Shown one piece after another: positions 54,449-63,654 of a stretch of DNA of 64,000 bases. The position numbers and the translations under genes were made by a program. Every line of letters begins with the position of its first letter. The stretch's first letter is position 1. The DNA comes from Candidatus Halobeggiatoa sp. HSG11 (GTDB lineage Bacteria; Pseudomonadota; Gammaproteobacteria; Beggiatoales; Beggiatoaceae): assembly GCA_030378105.1 (NCBI GenBank), contig JAUCGL010000003.1:1-64000 (forward strand), read 5' to 3'. Below the pieces are notes generated by a model, which searched no databases, was not told the DNA's origin, and was given only the letters and a program-made list of their open reading frames with translations.

Positions 54449-55119
54449 TGATTATCTTTAATGAAGTAAGTAAGCGTTATACAAATAACTATCAAGCATT
54501 ACAAGGGGTTAATTTCCATTTAAAGCGTGGTGAATTAGCTTTTTTGACTGGCCATTCTGGAGCTGGTAAAACCACATTATTACGTTTAATAGCACTGATT
54601 GAACGTAACGTTGGTGGACAAATTTTAATCAATGGCCAAAACTTAAATCGTTTATCTAATCAACATATTCCTTATCTAAGAAGACGGATAGGAGTTACCT
54701 TTCAGGATCATAGGTTATTATTTGATCGCACAGTTTTTGACAATGTAGCTTTACCATTGGTAGTTGTTGGTTATGGACATAAAGAAATCCGTCGTAGAGT
54801 TAGGGCAGCACTGGACAAAGTAGGTCTACTTAACAAGGAAAAAAGCTATCCAATAACCTTATCTGGTGGACAACAGCAACGAGTTGGTATTGCACGAGCT
54901 GTAGTGAATAAACCACCGATTTTATTAGCCGATGAACCAACTGGTAATCTTGATCCGGCTTTAGCAAAAGAAATTATGAATCTATTTTTACAATTTAATC
55001 AAGTTGGCGTGACAGTGTTAATTGCTTCACATGCTTTAGGATTGATCAAAAGTATGGGACATCGTACTCTCATTTTACAACAGGGACATTTGGTTGGAGA
55101 TACCTATCCAATAAAATGA
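54448..55119 (+). CDS. ftsE: Cell division ATP-binding protein FtsE
   Basis: 223 residues. FtsE is the ABC ATPase that, with FtsX, activates septal amidases. Walker [10 protein letters not shown], signature [16 protein letters not shown] and Walker [14 protein letters not shown] are intact; [20 protein letters not shown] is FtsE-specific. Overlaps of one base upstream (OmpA) and four bases downstream (ftsX) show tight coupling. ftsY, often upstream, is absent. Confidence 0.95.
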   Translation: MIIFNEVSKRYTNNYQALQGVNFHLKRGELAFLTGHSGAGKTTLLRLIALIERNVGGQILINGQNLNRLSNQHIPYLRRRIGVTFQDHRLLFDRTVFDNVALPLVVVGYGHKEIRRRVRAALDKVGLLNKEKSYPITLSGGQQQRVGIARAVVNKPPILLADEPTGNLDPALAKEIMNLFLQFNQVGVTVLIASHALGLIKSMGHRTLILQQGHLVGDTYPIK

Positions 55120-56045
55120 AAAGGTCTCAAAAATCATCACAGGGTAGTGCTTGGCTGTCATATCAACTTTATATATTGCTTTCTAGCCTCGGAAATATTG
55201 TACGTACTCCTTTACCAAGTTTAATGATGGTAGGAGTTATTGGAATTGCTCTTGCTTTGCCAACTGGTTTGTATTTATTGCTGGAAAATGTACAGTATAT
55301 AAGTCGTGATTGGGGTGGAGCGGCTCAAATATCTTTATTTCTTAGACATGATTTAGGTGAAAATGAGATTGAAGATTTAGCGGATAGACTATATCAGCAT
55401 CCGGATATTTCTAATGTTCGCCTTATTACTCCAGCAGATGCGTTAAAAGAATATCAAACTTTTTCTGGAGATGCTTTACAAACTTTAAGTGAAAATCCCT
55501 TACCAACAGTTTTAGTTATTCAGCCGGCTTCCAGTGATAATGCAATCAATCAAATTTTATTAGAAAAGTTACAAGAATTAGCAGAAGTGGAGGTTGCTCA
55601 ATTCGACATGCTGTGGGCTAAACGTTTATTTGCAATGTTGGAAATTGTTCAGCGTGGGACTTTAATTTTGGCCATATTATTATCGTTGGCTGTATTATTA
55701 ATAGTTGGCAATACTATTCGTCTAGCTGTTCAAAGTCGCCGCAAGGAAATAGAAATTAATAAATTAGTTGGAGCAACGGACGCATTTATTAGACAACCTT
55801 TTTTATATACTGGTTTTTGGTATGGTTTGTTAGGAGGAACAATTGCTTGGTTGTTAATAACTATATCTTTATGGTCATTACAAGGCCCAGTTAAAAAGCT
55901 AACTGCCTTATATTATAGTAAATTTGAACTAATAACCTTAGGAATGTTACCAAGTGCGACATTATTATTAGTTGGGATTTTATTAGGTTTAATTGGAGCA
56001 TGGATATCTGTCAATCGGCATTTACGAGATATACAACCAAGCTAA
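55116..56045 (+). CDS. ftsX: Cell division protein FtsX
   Basis: 309 residues with four membrane helices and a periplasmic domain after helix 1 (QISLFLRHDLGENEIEDLAD; LSENPLPTVLVIQP). LAVLLIVGNTIRLAVQSRRK and EIEINKLVGATDAFIRQPFL are the conserved FtsX core. Its last 24 bases overlap the convergent HAD gene. Confidence 0.95.
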   Translation: MKRSQKSSQGSAWLSYQLYILLSSLGNIVRTPLPSLMMVGVIGIALALPTGLYLLLENVQYISRDWGGAAQISLFLRHDLGENEIEDLADRLYQHPDISNVRLITPADALKEYQTFSGDALQTLSENPLPTVLVIQPASSDNAINQILLEKLQELAEVEVAQFDMLWAKRLFAMLEIVQRGTLILAILLSLAVLLIVGNTIRLAVQSRRKEIEINKLVGATDAFIRQPFLYTGFWYGLLGGTIAWLLITISLWSLQGPVKKLTALYYSKFELITLGMLPSATLLLVGILLGLIGAWISVNRHLRDIQPS

Positions 56046-56618
56046 AATTGTAACAAACCAACGTTCTAAAAATCTGAGTGACATAAAAAACATTTCAATA
56101 ATTGGGCGTTTTGATATACAAGTATAAGGTTTAGTTATATAAGTTACTGAAACATTAGCAATACAGGCAGCCAAACTCCCTGTTAACAAACGATCATCAA
56201 CTAACATTAAAGATTTTGGAGGTTTTTTAGTTAAAGAAATGATTTTCTGTAATCCATCTGGATATGGTTTTTTCTTGACCTCCTTAATATAACGTATTCC
56301 GGGATAATGCTGTTCAAAATAAGTTATTCGTTTTGCTAATGGTTTGTTAGATAAAATGAAAATTTGTTCAGCCCCAAATGCTTTAACACAATTGTGTAAC
56401 CACTCATACAATTCTTCAACCGGAAATAAATCACCATGTGATGCTAAAACTCCATCAAAATCAAGAATTAAAACTTCAATGCCTTGTTGCTGAAAATCTT
56501 TTGGTGATATATCACATAATTTTAAATTGTTTGGAGTAGTGCGACAAATCTTGTTCAAATCCTGACAATAACGATATGACATACGTAAACTAAACAATAA
56601 TCGTTTAAATAGTTCCAT
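56022..56618 (-). CDS. YqeG-like HAD-IIIA phosphatase
   Basis: 198 residues. The HAD motifs are I LILDFDGVLASHG (DxD-type nucleophile region), II ILSNKP, a lysine in VKKKPYPDG and IV LMLVDDRLLTG. This matches the YqeG/phosphatidylglycerophosphatase-like group; the exact substrate is unknown. The C-terminus (FFMSLRFLERWFVTILAWL) is hydrophobic and probably associates with the membrane. It converges on ftsX with a 24-bp overlap. Confidence 0.75.
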   Translation of the reverse strand: MELFKRLLFSLRMSYRYCQDLNKICRTTPNNLKLCDISPKDFQQQGIEVLILDFDGVLASHGDLFPVEELYEWLHNCVKAFGAEQIFILSNKPLAKRITYFEQHYPGIRYIKEVKKKPYPDGLQKIISLTKKPPKSLMLVDDRLLTGSLAACIANVSVTYITKPYTCISKRPIIEMFFMSLRFLERWFVTILAWLYIS

Positions 56619-56751
56619 TTTTTGGTTTCGTGAGGATGAGATGAGCTGAAATTGCTACTTTAAGTATTTGGAAAAGGAAATTGAGGTAGGGACAGAAAAA
56701 ATTTTAATAAATCCTACAGATTCAATTGAATCCATAGGATTATTATAAAAA

Positions 56752-57528
56752 CTACATATCATAAACTGCTACTTCTGGCAATCCAACTTGTTGCAGTAAT
56801 CTTGCTCGTAAATCATGTAACGAATTATCAGCTTTAATTCGTTCAGACAATACGTCTAAAGCATTATACCAAAAACCATGTTTAGCATATAAAGCTGCCA
56901 TATCATTATGTTCATTCACCTTTGATAACATAGGTGGAATATCAACACGCTTAATAGTACTGATTGCACTTACGTTCAAAGATGGGTTTTCAGGATCACA
57001 TATTAATGATATAGACCACTCATATTCAACATTTTTCTCTAAGTTTAAATTATAATTACTCAGAGGCAATGTATGTATACCAGCTTTAACAGATTCTAAA
57101 TGAAACGTATCTTTTAACAATGGAGTTTCAGAGAAAACTGTTAATTTATCTGGAGTTTTATCAATAATGAAAGTAAAATCAGCGTTTTCCAAAGATTCTG
57201 ATATTGACCAGTATAAAGTTGGTTGAGCATCAACAGTCTTTCCAGTACGTTTAGGTACTAACAAACGCAAAGCAAAGTCATTTTGAATATTCCAACAACC
57301 ACCTCTCATACCACGCATGCCTCTCATACCACGCATGCCTCTCATACCACGCATGCCTCTCATGCCACGCATGCCTCTCATACCACGTACACCTGATACT
57401 ACATTTCTGGTTATTTCGCCTTCTTCAGCAGGGTTATAAGTAATTTCTTCTACTTGTGCTTGAGAAATTGGACTAGAAATCGTCAGGAAAAAACCAGCTA
57501 CTAAACTAAAAGATTTGAGACTATTCAT
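56752..57528 (-). CDS. DUF928 family exported protein with RGM repeats
   Basis: 258 residues. A signal peptide (MNSLKSFSLVAGFFLTISS...QAQ) leads to an unusual tract of nine RGM triplets (about 47-75) in front of RGGCWNIQNDFALRLLVPK. The rest fits DUF928, best known from cyanobacteria: QPTLYWSISESL, GIHTLPLSNYNLNLEKNVEY and EWSISLICDPENPS. The function is unknown; members are secreted and have a beta-rich fold. The tract is coded by near-identical 18-bp units and should vary in length. Confidence 0.78.
   Translation of the reverse strand: MNSLKSFSLVAGFFLTISSPISQAQVEEITYNPAEEGEITRNVVSGVRGMRGMRGMRGMRGMRGMRGMRGMRGMRGGCWNIQNDFALRLLVPKRTGKTVDAQPTLYWSISESLENADFTFIIDKTPDKLTVFSETPLLKDTFHLESVKAGIHTLPLSNYNLNLEKNVEYEWSISLICDPENPSLNVSAISTIKRVDIPPMLSKVNEHNDMAALYAKHGFWYNALDVLSERIKADNSLHDLRARLLQQVGLPEVAVYDM
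57303..57388 (-). repeat. 18-bp tandem repeat coding for (RGM)n
   Basis: About four and a half copies of an 18-bp unit (coding strand AGAGGCATGCGTGGTATG) with only a few third-position changes. It is in frame within the DUF928 gene; changes of copy number add or remove pairs of RGM without a frameshift. Confidence 0.9.
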
Positions 57529-57994
57529 AACTTTTTCCTTAAATATTTGAAAAAAATATTAAGATATGTTTGGTTTAAATGTAGGAATTTTAAAATCACC
57601 TAATAAATGTTATATTAGTAATTAGCTATTTAATAATTAAATAAATATAATTATTGATATTAAAAACAGTAAATTTAAAATATTGAACATTTATTTTGTT
57701 AAGCAATTTCAATACCATCAAGTATAAATATATTTAAAGTTATATTTGATATTTTATTGAGATATTACAATCAAGTTTTAAAATCCACAACAACCAACAT
57801 TGTATATTGGTGAAAACACTCTCTATAAAGCTAAAAACTAAAGAATATTCTCTAATAACCATTAATAAGTATAGCACAATATGTTAGACAAATATTATTT
57901 ATATGTGATAAAATAATGTAACTAATTATTTAAGTTAAAAAATTAATAATTTAAGAAAATATTTTTATAAATTCCTATAAATACTTAAGTTTTG
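57529..57994. other. 466-bp AT-rich divergent intergenic region
   Basis: It separates the DUF928 gene (minus) and the gspIJKL genes (plus). It is very AT-rich; AAGGAAAA near 57535 is the DUF928 ribosome binding site. No repeat, RNA or frame can be supported. Confidence 0.5.
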
Positions 57995-58402
57995 ATGACT
58001 GCTGAATATCCAAATATAAATCAAAATGGATTTACTTTGCTTGAAGCTATTGTGGCATTGGTATTAATTGCTAGCACTGGTATGGCTCTGTTAAACTGGA
58101 TAAGCACTAATTTAACAACTTTACAACATGTTCAAGCAGCTCAACAACGCAATGATGCTACTCGCAATGCTGTAGCCTTTATAGAAACAGTTAATCCACT
58201 TGAAAAACCACATGGAAAAGAAACAATTGGTGCATATAAATTAACTTGGAAATCCAAAGAAATCGAATTATTAGGCAATACAACTATGTATCAAGTTGGT
58301 TTATATGATATGAATGTTGTTGTTTATTTGGACAAAACTCTGATTGCAAAATTTACGGTAAGGCAAATTGGCTTTAAGCAATATTATAAAGAAGAATTTT
58401 AA
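57995..58402 (+). CDS. gspI: Type II secretion minor pseudopilin GspI
   Basis: 135 residues from the ATG at 57995. A short leader ends in the prepilin peptidase motif NGFTLLEAIVALVLIASTGM, with cleavage after G and the conserved E5. The size and the tail (GLYDMNVVVYLDKTLIAKF) fit GspI, which sits in the tip complex of the pseudopilus with GspJ, K and H. It overlaps gspJ by 35 bp. GspG and GspH are not in the window. Confidence 0.78.
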   Translation: MTAEYPNINQNGFTLLEAIVALVLIASTGMALLNWISTNLTTLQHVQAAQQRNDATRNAVAFIETVNPLEKPHGKETIGAYKLTWKSKEIELLGNTTMYQVGLYDMNVVVYLDKTLIAKFTVRQIGFKQYYKEEF

Positions 58403-58952
58403 CATTGGTTTTACTCTATTAGAAATGTTAGTGGTATTAGTGCTGGTTAGTTTTATAACAGTCTTACTGCTAGAAGGATTTTCTTATGTTTTACATTTGC
58501 GTTCTAGTTTTTTGAATCAATTTGAAAATTTACAACGAGGAGCTTTGCAAGAATATTGGTTTAGAAGCACTACTGCCGGGATAATTGTTGATTATAAAGA
58601 TGGTAAAAATGTTTTTAAAGGCAAGGAACGGCAATTTAGTGGTTTAACTCTTGCGGCTTTAGACCAAAATATAGGAGTGCCAACACCATTTATTTGGAAG
58701 ATGGAATATGCAGATGGAATGACAATATTACGTTATAAAAATAAAAAAACTTGGGATGTATCGCATTGGCTTGGTAAAAACGGCAAATTTCGTTATTTGG
58801 ATAAAGATGGTAAATGGCATAATAAATGGCCACCTAAAATTGGTTTAGATATACCACAAATACCAAAAGTTATTCAATTTCAAGGACAACGTAGAAATCA
58901 GGCTATTACTTGGATAGTTAAATTATCCGACAAAGATGAAGATAAACAATAA
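58368..58952 (+). CDS. gspJ: Type II secretion minor pseudopilin GspJ
   Basis: 194 residues with the prepilin motif IGFTLLEMLVVLVLVSFITV. The soluble domain (LQRGALQEYWFRSTTAGIIV; FSGLTLAALDQNIG) and length suit GspJ, the second tip pseudopilin. The start is a TTG at 58368 inside gspI; no ATG exists before the signal motif, which argues for an unusual start or start by coupling. It overlaps gspK by 17 bp. Confidence 0.75.
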   Translation: MALSNIIKKNFNIGFTLLEMLVVLVLVSFITVLLLEGFSYVLHLRSSFLNQFENLQRGALQEYWFRSTTAGIIVDYKDGKNVFKGKERQFSGLTLAALDQNIGVPTPFIWKMEYADGMTILRYKNKKTWDVSHWLGKNGKFRYLDKDGKWHNKWPPKIGLDIPQIPKVIQFQGQRRNQAITWIVKLSDKDEDKQ

Positions 58953-60024
58953 ATTTTTAAAACATCAAAATGGTTTCGTACTTGTAACCACCTTATGGAT
59001 ATTGGCAGCTTTAACTATTGCAGCAAGCTATTTTGCGTTGTGGACTCAAAAATCAGTTAATATAGTTCAAGATATGCAAGCTGATACTCAAGGTGAAATT
59101 GATATGTATAGTACTCAAACATCCATAACTTATCTTCTCATAACTCAAAAATTAAATGTTGCTGGCTTAACAGTTCCCAAAATAGATGATAACATAGAAG
59201 AAATAGAAGAAATTGAGGTTGATGAGATAAGCAGTGATAGCATTTTACCGGTTGGTGGGGAAATCAAATTAGATGACAGACCTTATGTTGGATATGGAAA
59301 AGCTTTTTTTGCCTTACAAGATAAACGTGGACTTATTGGGATTAATTTTGCCGATAAAAATGTTATATCTAGTTTATTAGGAGTGCTTGGAGTTGAACCA
59401 GAACTACGCGGTCCTTTAGTTGCAAAATTACAAGATTATATCGATTTTGATGATCTGCATCGCCTTAATGGAGCCGAAGATTCACATTATAAACGTCTTA
59501 ATTTACCACCACCTATCAATAATTATCTAACAACTTCAATGGAGTGTAAAAATATACTTGATTGGAGTGAACAAGAAACTTTATGGAAAAATAATGCATT
59601 TGGACAATTAACTAATACCATGTTTGCAACCTATCCTAACTTTAATACTGCACCAGCATTAGTATTACAGGCTGCTTACAATTTAACCACAGAACATGCT
59701 CAACGTATTGTTGCAACAAGAAAAAATTCACCAGTCTTATCAATCGATCAACTTAACCAAATGACTGGAACTATGGTAGATGTTGACCCAGAGGAATTAA
59801 TGATTTTTCCTTCTACTAATTTACGTCTAACTATTTGGTACGAAGGCAGTAAACGTATGCGACAAGTACATATTAATTTGCCTCTGAGTCTCATCAGCGA
59901 TAAAAAACCTTGGGAAATTGATTATTATTTAGACATACCATTGTTACCTATATATACAGAAATACCACCTATACATGCACAAACAACTTTTTTCGACTCA
60001 ACGTTATCTCCAAAAATGCAATGA
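58936..60024 (+). CDS. gspK: Type II secretion minor pseudopilin GspK
   Basis: 362 residues, much larger than other pseudopilins, as expected for GspK, which caps the pseudopilus tip. The N-terminus HQNGFVLVTTLWILAALTIA lacks E5, a GspK hallmark. DKRGLIGINFADKNVISSLL, ending in a GspK-like saposin-type helical region (LVAKLQDYIDFDDLHRLNGA), supports the call. An acidic linker (EEIEEIEVDEISSD) is unusual. It overlaps the next gene by 50 bp. Confidence 0.82.
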   Translation: MKINNKFLKHQNGFVLVTTLWILAALTIAASYFALWTQKSVNIVQDMQADTQGEIDMYSTQTSITYLLITQKLNVAGLTVPKIDDNIEEIEEIEVDEISSDSILPVGGEIKLDDRPYVGYGKAFFALQDKRGLIGINFADKNVISSLLGVLGVEPELRGPLVAKLQDYIDFDDLHRLNGAEDSHYKRLNLPPPINNYLTTSMECKNILDWSEQETLWKNNAFGQLTNTMFATYPNFNTAPALVLQAAYNLTTEHAQRIVATRKNSPVLSIDQLNQMTGTMVDVDPEELMIFPSTNLRLTIWYEGSKRMRQVHINLPLSLISDKKPWEIDYYLDIPLLPIYTEIPPIHAQTTFFDSTLSPKMQ

Positions 60025-60997
60025 AGTAATAGCACCTTCGACCAAAACTAGGGGACGGTGTGAATGGATTATGTCACGCGGACTTTGTTACTATAAGTTA
60101 TTTTCTTTAACTGATATTCCTTCCAATCGTCAGGATAAAGCTTTACAACTCAAAATAAGACAATGGTCTCCTTTTCCAGAATATGAAAGCTATCAAGTTT
60201 GGCGTAATGGCCAAGTACAAGTTTGGTTGTGGAATAAAAAGCAATATGAAGAACAGTATAAAGAATATGAGCTAAAAAAAATCACAGCTATTCCAGAAAA
60301 TGTGTTACATCCATGTCCGGCAGATGATACAGTTAGGTTAATTAATTGTTTAGATGGAGTTGAAGGACAAGTTTGGCAAACTGGTTTGTTAAAAGGTAGC
60401 CGTTGGTGGTCAACAGTTCCGAGCCAAAAGGAATGGATAAATTTTCAAAGAACCAATGGTTTAACAGTTAATCCTGAACTACCAACAATTGTTCAAGATA
60501 AGTTTTTAACTCGTCCTTGGGGACGTAACAAAGTTAATTTTAATACTGGTATTTTGCAAGAACCAATGCTGATTATGGTTGGAATTGCAATTTTTTCTGT
60601 ATTGTTAACTTGGCAAGTAACTAATATTGTCAAATGGAAGTATAAAACTCAACAATTACAGGTTCAAATTGATGAATTAAGTGACCAAATTTCTCCTATT
60701 TTAACAGCTCGTAATCAAGCAATTGCAGATAAACAACTAGCGGAAAAGTTATTGGTATTAAATGCTTCTCCATCTCAATTGAAATTAATGGAAATAATTA
60801 ACAAACAACTATCTTCCAATAAAAAAACTCGTTTAATTAAATGGCTTTATAAAATGGATAAGCTTGATTTCACTATAGAAACTAAACAACTTGACCCTAC
60901 TTTTTATGTTAAATTATTCCAACCTTTGTTTAAAGATGTTAAGGCTAAAATTGGACGTAAATCCAACTATGTGAATATTAGTTTGCGAGTTGATTAA
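59975..60997 (+). CDS. GspL/PilN-like type II secretion inner-membrane protein
   Basis: 340 residues. The cytoplasmic N-terminal half (ending around 190) is weakly similar to parts of GspL or PilM-type domains. One membrane helix (about 196-215, MLIMVGIAIFSVLLTWQVTN) is followed by a coiled coil (KTQQLQVQIDELSDQISPIL) and a C-terminal ferredoxin-like domain (LIKWLYKMDKLDFTIETKQL). This is the bitopic GspL/GspM or PilN layout that links the ATPase GspE to the pseudopilus. Position after gspK supports GspL. It is shorter than typical GspL (about 400), and the long overlap makes the start uncertain. Confidence 0.62.
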   Translation: MHKQLFSTQRYLQKCNEVIAPSTKTRGRCEWIMSRGLCYYKLFSLTDIPSNRQDKALQLKIRQWSPFPEYESYQVWRNGQVQVWLWNKKQYEEQYKEYELKKITAIPENVLHPCPADDTVRLINCLDGVEGQVWQTGLLKGSRWWSTVPSQKEWINFQRTNGLTVNPELPTIVQDKFLTRPWGRNKVNFNTGILQEPMLIMVGIAIFSVLLTWQVTNIVKWKYKTQQLQVQIDELSDQISPILTARNQAIADKQLAEKLLVLNASPSQLKLMEIINKQLSSNKKTRLIKWLYKMDKLDFTIETKQLDPTFYVKLFQPLFKDVKAKIGRKSNYVNISLRVD

Positions 60998-61047
60998 TAA
61001 AGAAGGTGAGCCGGCCTCTGAAGCATCACTGCCATTTGCGTTAAGCA

Positions 61048-61185
61048 GGACGAACACATCATTGCCATTAAGTTAAGGGCAACCATAAAGGATTGCCCCT
61101 ACGTTAAATGATGATTTGTAGGGGTAATCCCTTGTGGTTACCCAAATAATCTTAATGGCAGTGGGGTGAATACGTAGATTCGTCC
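61048..61185. repeat. MITE-like repeat, copy 2, with terminal inverted repeats
   Basis: A 98-bp core (61063-61160) has perfect 10-base ends TGCCATTAAG and CTTAATGGCA, and contains two inner palindromes (GGGCAACC...AGGATTGCCC and GGGGTAAT...GTTACCC). Outer arms GGACGAA (61048-61054) and TTCGTCC (61179-61185) extend the symmetry. The core is inverted relative to 10137-10236. It lies between the gspL-like gene and the convergent SafE-like gene and encodes nothing. Confidence 0.78.
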
Positions 61186-61262
61186 CTATAATATTGAAAT
61201 ATATTGTATTTTGTAGAGGTAGACCTGTGTGTCTGTCCTTATATTCTTAAAAAAACTAAATC

Positions 61263-61943
61263 CTACCCATACGAAGTATACCGAGCTTCATAAACTACTA
61301 TTAACCCAAGTATCACAATCAATATCGCAGTTAATTTACGCACTTGCGAGTTGTTAGTGAAATTAATAATCCATTTTGTTGTCGCTCCTAAAGCTAGTGA
61401 AGTTGGTAAAGTTCCTAACCCAAAAGCCAACATCAGCGTACCACCTTGCCAAGTATTGCATGATGCTAAAGAAAAAGCCAAAATGCTATATACTAAACCA
61501 CATGGTAACCAACCCCAAACCAATCCAAATCCAAATGCTTGCCAAGGTTTTTTAACTGGAATAAGATTTTGTCCCCAAGGTTCTAGTTTACACCATAAAT
61601 GATGCCCCATTTGTTCTAATATCGCCAATCCTTTCCACCAATCCCCCATATATAAACCTAGTATAATCATAAATATACCAGAAAATTGTAGAATCACAAA
61701 ATGATAATCGTGCAAAGATAGTTGCTCGGTGACTGACGCTCCTAAGAAGCCAACTACTAATCCAGCTATAGTGTAACTACTTATTCGACCTAAGTTGTAG
61801 CTAAATAGATATAACCATAGAGATTGATTATTTGGGATGGTTAAAGTCAATGCTCCTACAATGCCTCCACACATACCAATACAGTGGGCAGCACTCAATA
61901 AACCGGCTAAAAAAGCTGACACAATAGTTAATTCGGTCAACAT
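61263..61943 (-). CDS. SafE/DsbD-like membrane protein (TauE/SafE superfamily)
   Basis: 226 residues, six membrane helices. LLSAAHCIGMCGGIVGAL and GLVWGWLPCGLVYSILAF are the paired cysteine-bearing motifs of the DsbD-like family often annotated as sulfite exporter TauE/SafE and found near cbb3 oxidase maturation genes. A role in copper, heme or thiol handling for cytochromes is a family-based inference. The start overlaps the stop of the sigma-54 activator (TAATG), so both are cotranscribed. Confidence 0.78.
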   Translation of the reverse strand: MLTELTIVSAFLAGLLSAAHCIGMCGGIVGALTLTIPNNQSLWLYLFSYNLGRISSYTIAGLVVGFLGASVTEQLSLHDYHFVILQFSGIFMIILGLYMGDWWKGLAILEQMGHHLWCKLEPWGQNLIPVKKPWQAFGFGLVWGWLPCGLVYSILAFSLASCNTWQGGTLMLAFGLGTLPTSLALGATTKWIINFTNNSQVRKLTAILIVILGLIVVYEARYTSYG

Positions 61944-62887
61944 TATTTAATAGCATATTTTTTCATGCGATATAGCAACGTATCTCTGGTTAAACCTAAT
62001 AATCTAGCAGCTTTGGTCTGATTACCATAAGTTTTCTTTAATGCTTGTTTAATCATTGATATTTCTAATTTTTTTAAACAAATTCCATTGTCTGGTAAGT
62101 TGAAAATAGAATCTGGAATTGGAAGAGAATAAAATTCACGAGGCAAATTAGTTGGTTCAATAGTTTTACCACCGTTTAAAATAACCATACGTTCACAAAA
62201 ATTACGCAATTCACGGATATTACCCGGCCAAGTATATGAACGTAATTGTTTAAGTGTAGTTTTAGAATATTTTGGTGGAGATAAATTATAATTTTCAGCT
62301 AATTCCCTAGTAAATTCATGTAATAACATCTTTATATCTGACTCACGTTGCTGAAGAGATGGCAATTCTAATGGTACGATATTTAAGCGATAATATAAAT
62401 CAGCTCTAAATTTTTTCTGTTGAATTTCTGCTTCTAAATTACGGTTGGTTGCTGCCAAAATACGAGTATTAACTATTTCTGTCCTGCTACTACCAAGCAT
62501 TTGACATTCGCCATTTTCTAAAAAACGCAAAAGTTTTGCTTGTACATTAAGTGGTAATTCACCAATTTCATCTAAAAATAAAGTGCCGTTTTTAGCTGCT
62601 TGAATACGACCTTGCTGTTCATTTGCTCCGGTAAAGGCTCCTTTCTTATGCCCAAATAATTCTGATTCAGCTAAAGTTTCTGGCAGAGCTGCACAATTAA
62701 CAGTAGTAAATGAGCCTTGTTTACCGCTATGTTGATGAATTGCCTGTGCTAACAGCTCTTTACCAGTGCCACTTTCACCTAATATTAATACCGTTACATT
62801 TGTTTTCGCAATCAAGCGAGCCGCTCTTATAACAGCAGCAAATTGGCTATTTTTACCTAATAAATTATCAAAAGTCATATAACTCAA
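61943..62887 (-). CDS. Sigma-54-dependent transcriptional activator
   Basis: 314 residues: an AAA+ domain with a C-terminal Fis-type helix-turn-helix and no N-terminal receiver or GAF domain. Walker A GESGTGKE, the sigma-54-contacting GAFTGA loop ([16 protein letters not shown]), Walker [12 protein letters not shown], the sensor R-finger region and [15 protein letters not shown] are intact; the Fis helix is [20 protein letters not shown]. Without a sensory domain it may be controlled by a partner protein, as PspF is. Its targets are unknown; the SafE-like gene is coupled downstream and hypA lies upstream. Confidence 0.92.
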   Translation of the reverse strand: MSYMTFDNLLGKNSQFAAVIRAARLIAKTNVTVLILGESGTGKELLAQAIHQHSGKQGSFTTVNCAALPETLAESELFGHKKGAFTGANEQQGRIQAAKNGTLFLDEIGELPLNVQAKLLRFLENGECQMLGSSRTEIVNTRILAATNRNLEAEIQQKKFRADLYYRLNIVPLELPSLQQRESDIKMLLHEFTRELAENYNLSPPKYSKTTLKQLRSYTWPGNIRELRNFCERMVILNGGKTIEPTNLPREFYSLPIPDSIFNLPDNGICLKKLEISMIKQALKKTYGNQTKAARLLGLTRDTLLYRMKKYAIK

Positions 62888-63005
62888 AATTATGTGAAAT
62901 CCTTCAATTCTGTTTATCTTAGCACAAGTAAAATTAGATTAAAACTCTTGTCAAATCAGCAATTCTAGTTAAAAAAATATAATATATAAAAATCAATAAC
63001 ATATA

Positions 63006-63086
63006 ATACCATCACCAATTGGATATTTGTTTCGGGAAATCGTACCTCATTCCAGAAACAACGAATTCTGACATTGGCGATGGTAT
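63006..63086. repeat. 81-bp palindromic element between hypA and the sigma-54 activator
   Basis: ATACCATCACCAAT (63006-63019) and ATTGGCGATGGTAT (63073-63086) are 14-base inverted arms with one mismatch around a 53-base centre. It begins 30 bp after hypA on that gene's strand and could end its transcript, or be a MITE-like repeat. Confidence 0.7.
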
Positions 63087-63115
63087 AGCATTTCCCTAGA
63101 AAAAGATAAAGATGT

Positions 63116-63472
63116 CTACTCAATGGTAAGTTCTTGGAACTCTAAGCTGGCTAATAACATTTCATCACCACTTATCAATTTAGTTTGCCAAGCTCCACAT
63201 TTTTGACAGAGCAAACGATTGGGAGGAGTTTTTGATTCAGTATCACATTGTAAACAAAGGATTTTTACTGGTAAATGTTCTATAATTAATTCTGCATTTT
63301 CAGCAATAGTATTAATACTAGCAAGTGGAAAAGCTTGTTCTAATAAAAATGGTTCAACACCTGATAAAGGTCCAATTTTTAATGTAATGCAACTAACTAC
63401 ATGGTTAGGATAACTTTGTCCAATGTCTAGAATTTGTTTAAGTGTGGCTTGACAAATAGATAATTCATGCAT
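63116..63472 (-). CDS. hypA: Hydrogenase nickel incorporation protein HypA
   Basis: 118 residues. HypA delivers nickel to [NiFe]-hydrogenase (with HypB) and sometimes urease. The N-terminal MHELSICQ holds the Ni ligand His2, and the zinc site has two pairs CLQC and CQKC. LKIGPLSGVEPFLLEQAF is conserved. No other hyp or hydrogenase gene is visible, but the gene may be part of a cluster that continues elsewhere. Confidence 0.93.
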   Translation of the reverse strand: MHELSICQATLKQILDIGQSYPNHVVSCITLKIGPLSGVEPFLLEQAFPLASINTIAENAELIIEHLPVKILCLQCDTESKTPPNRLLCQKCGAWQTKLISGDEMLLASLEFQELTIE

Positions 63473-63532
63473 TTGTTATTTCTCATTGACATCGTGGTTT
63501 TAAAAGTTGATAATTTAATTTTGATGAGACTG

Positions 63533-63603
63533 GAGACACAAACATTGCGTCTCTACAAAAAATCAAATAATATGCCCGGTAGAGATGCGATGCTTGCGTC
63601 TAT
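63533..63603. repeat. Pair of related short hairpins
   Basis: GAGACACA...TGCGTCTC (63533-63553) and AGAGATGCGATGC...GCGTCTAT (about 63581-63603) are two similar imperfect hairpins in the gap between hypA and the PhnD-like gene. They look like decayed copies of one dispersed palindrome. Confidence 0.5.
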
Positions 63604-63654
63604 CACGTTTGTTTAAGCTAAATTTGAATTTTATCACAAATAATTTTAAAAAAT

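Noticed and set aside
57303-57388. Repeat that superficially looks like a short CRISPR array
   Set aside because: The units are contiguous 18-bp copies without spacers and are in frame inside the DUF928 gene.
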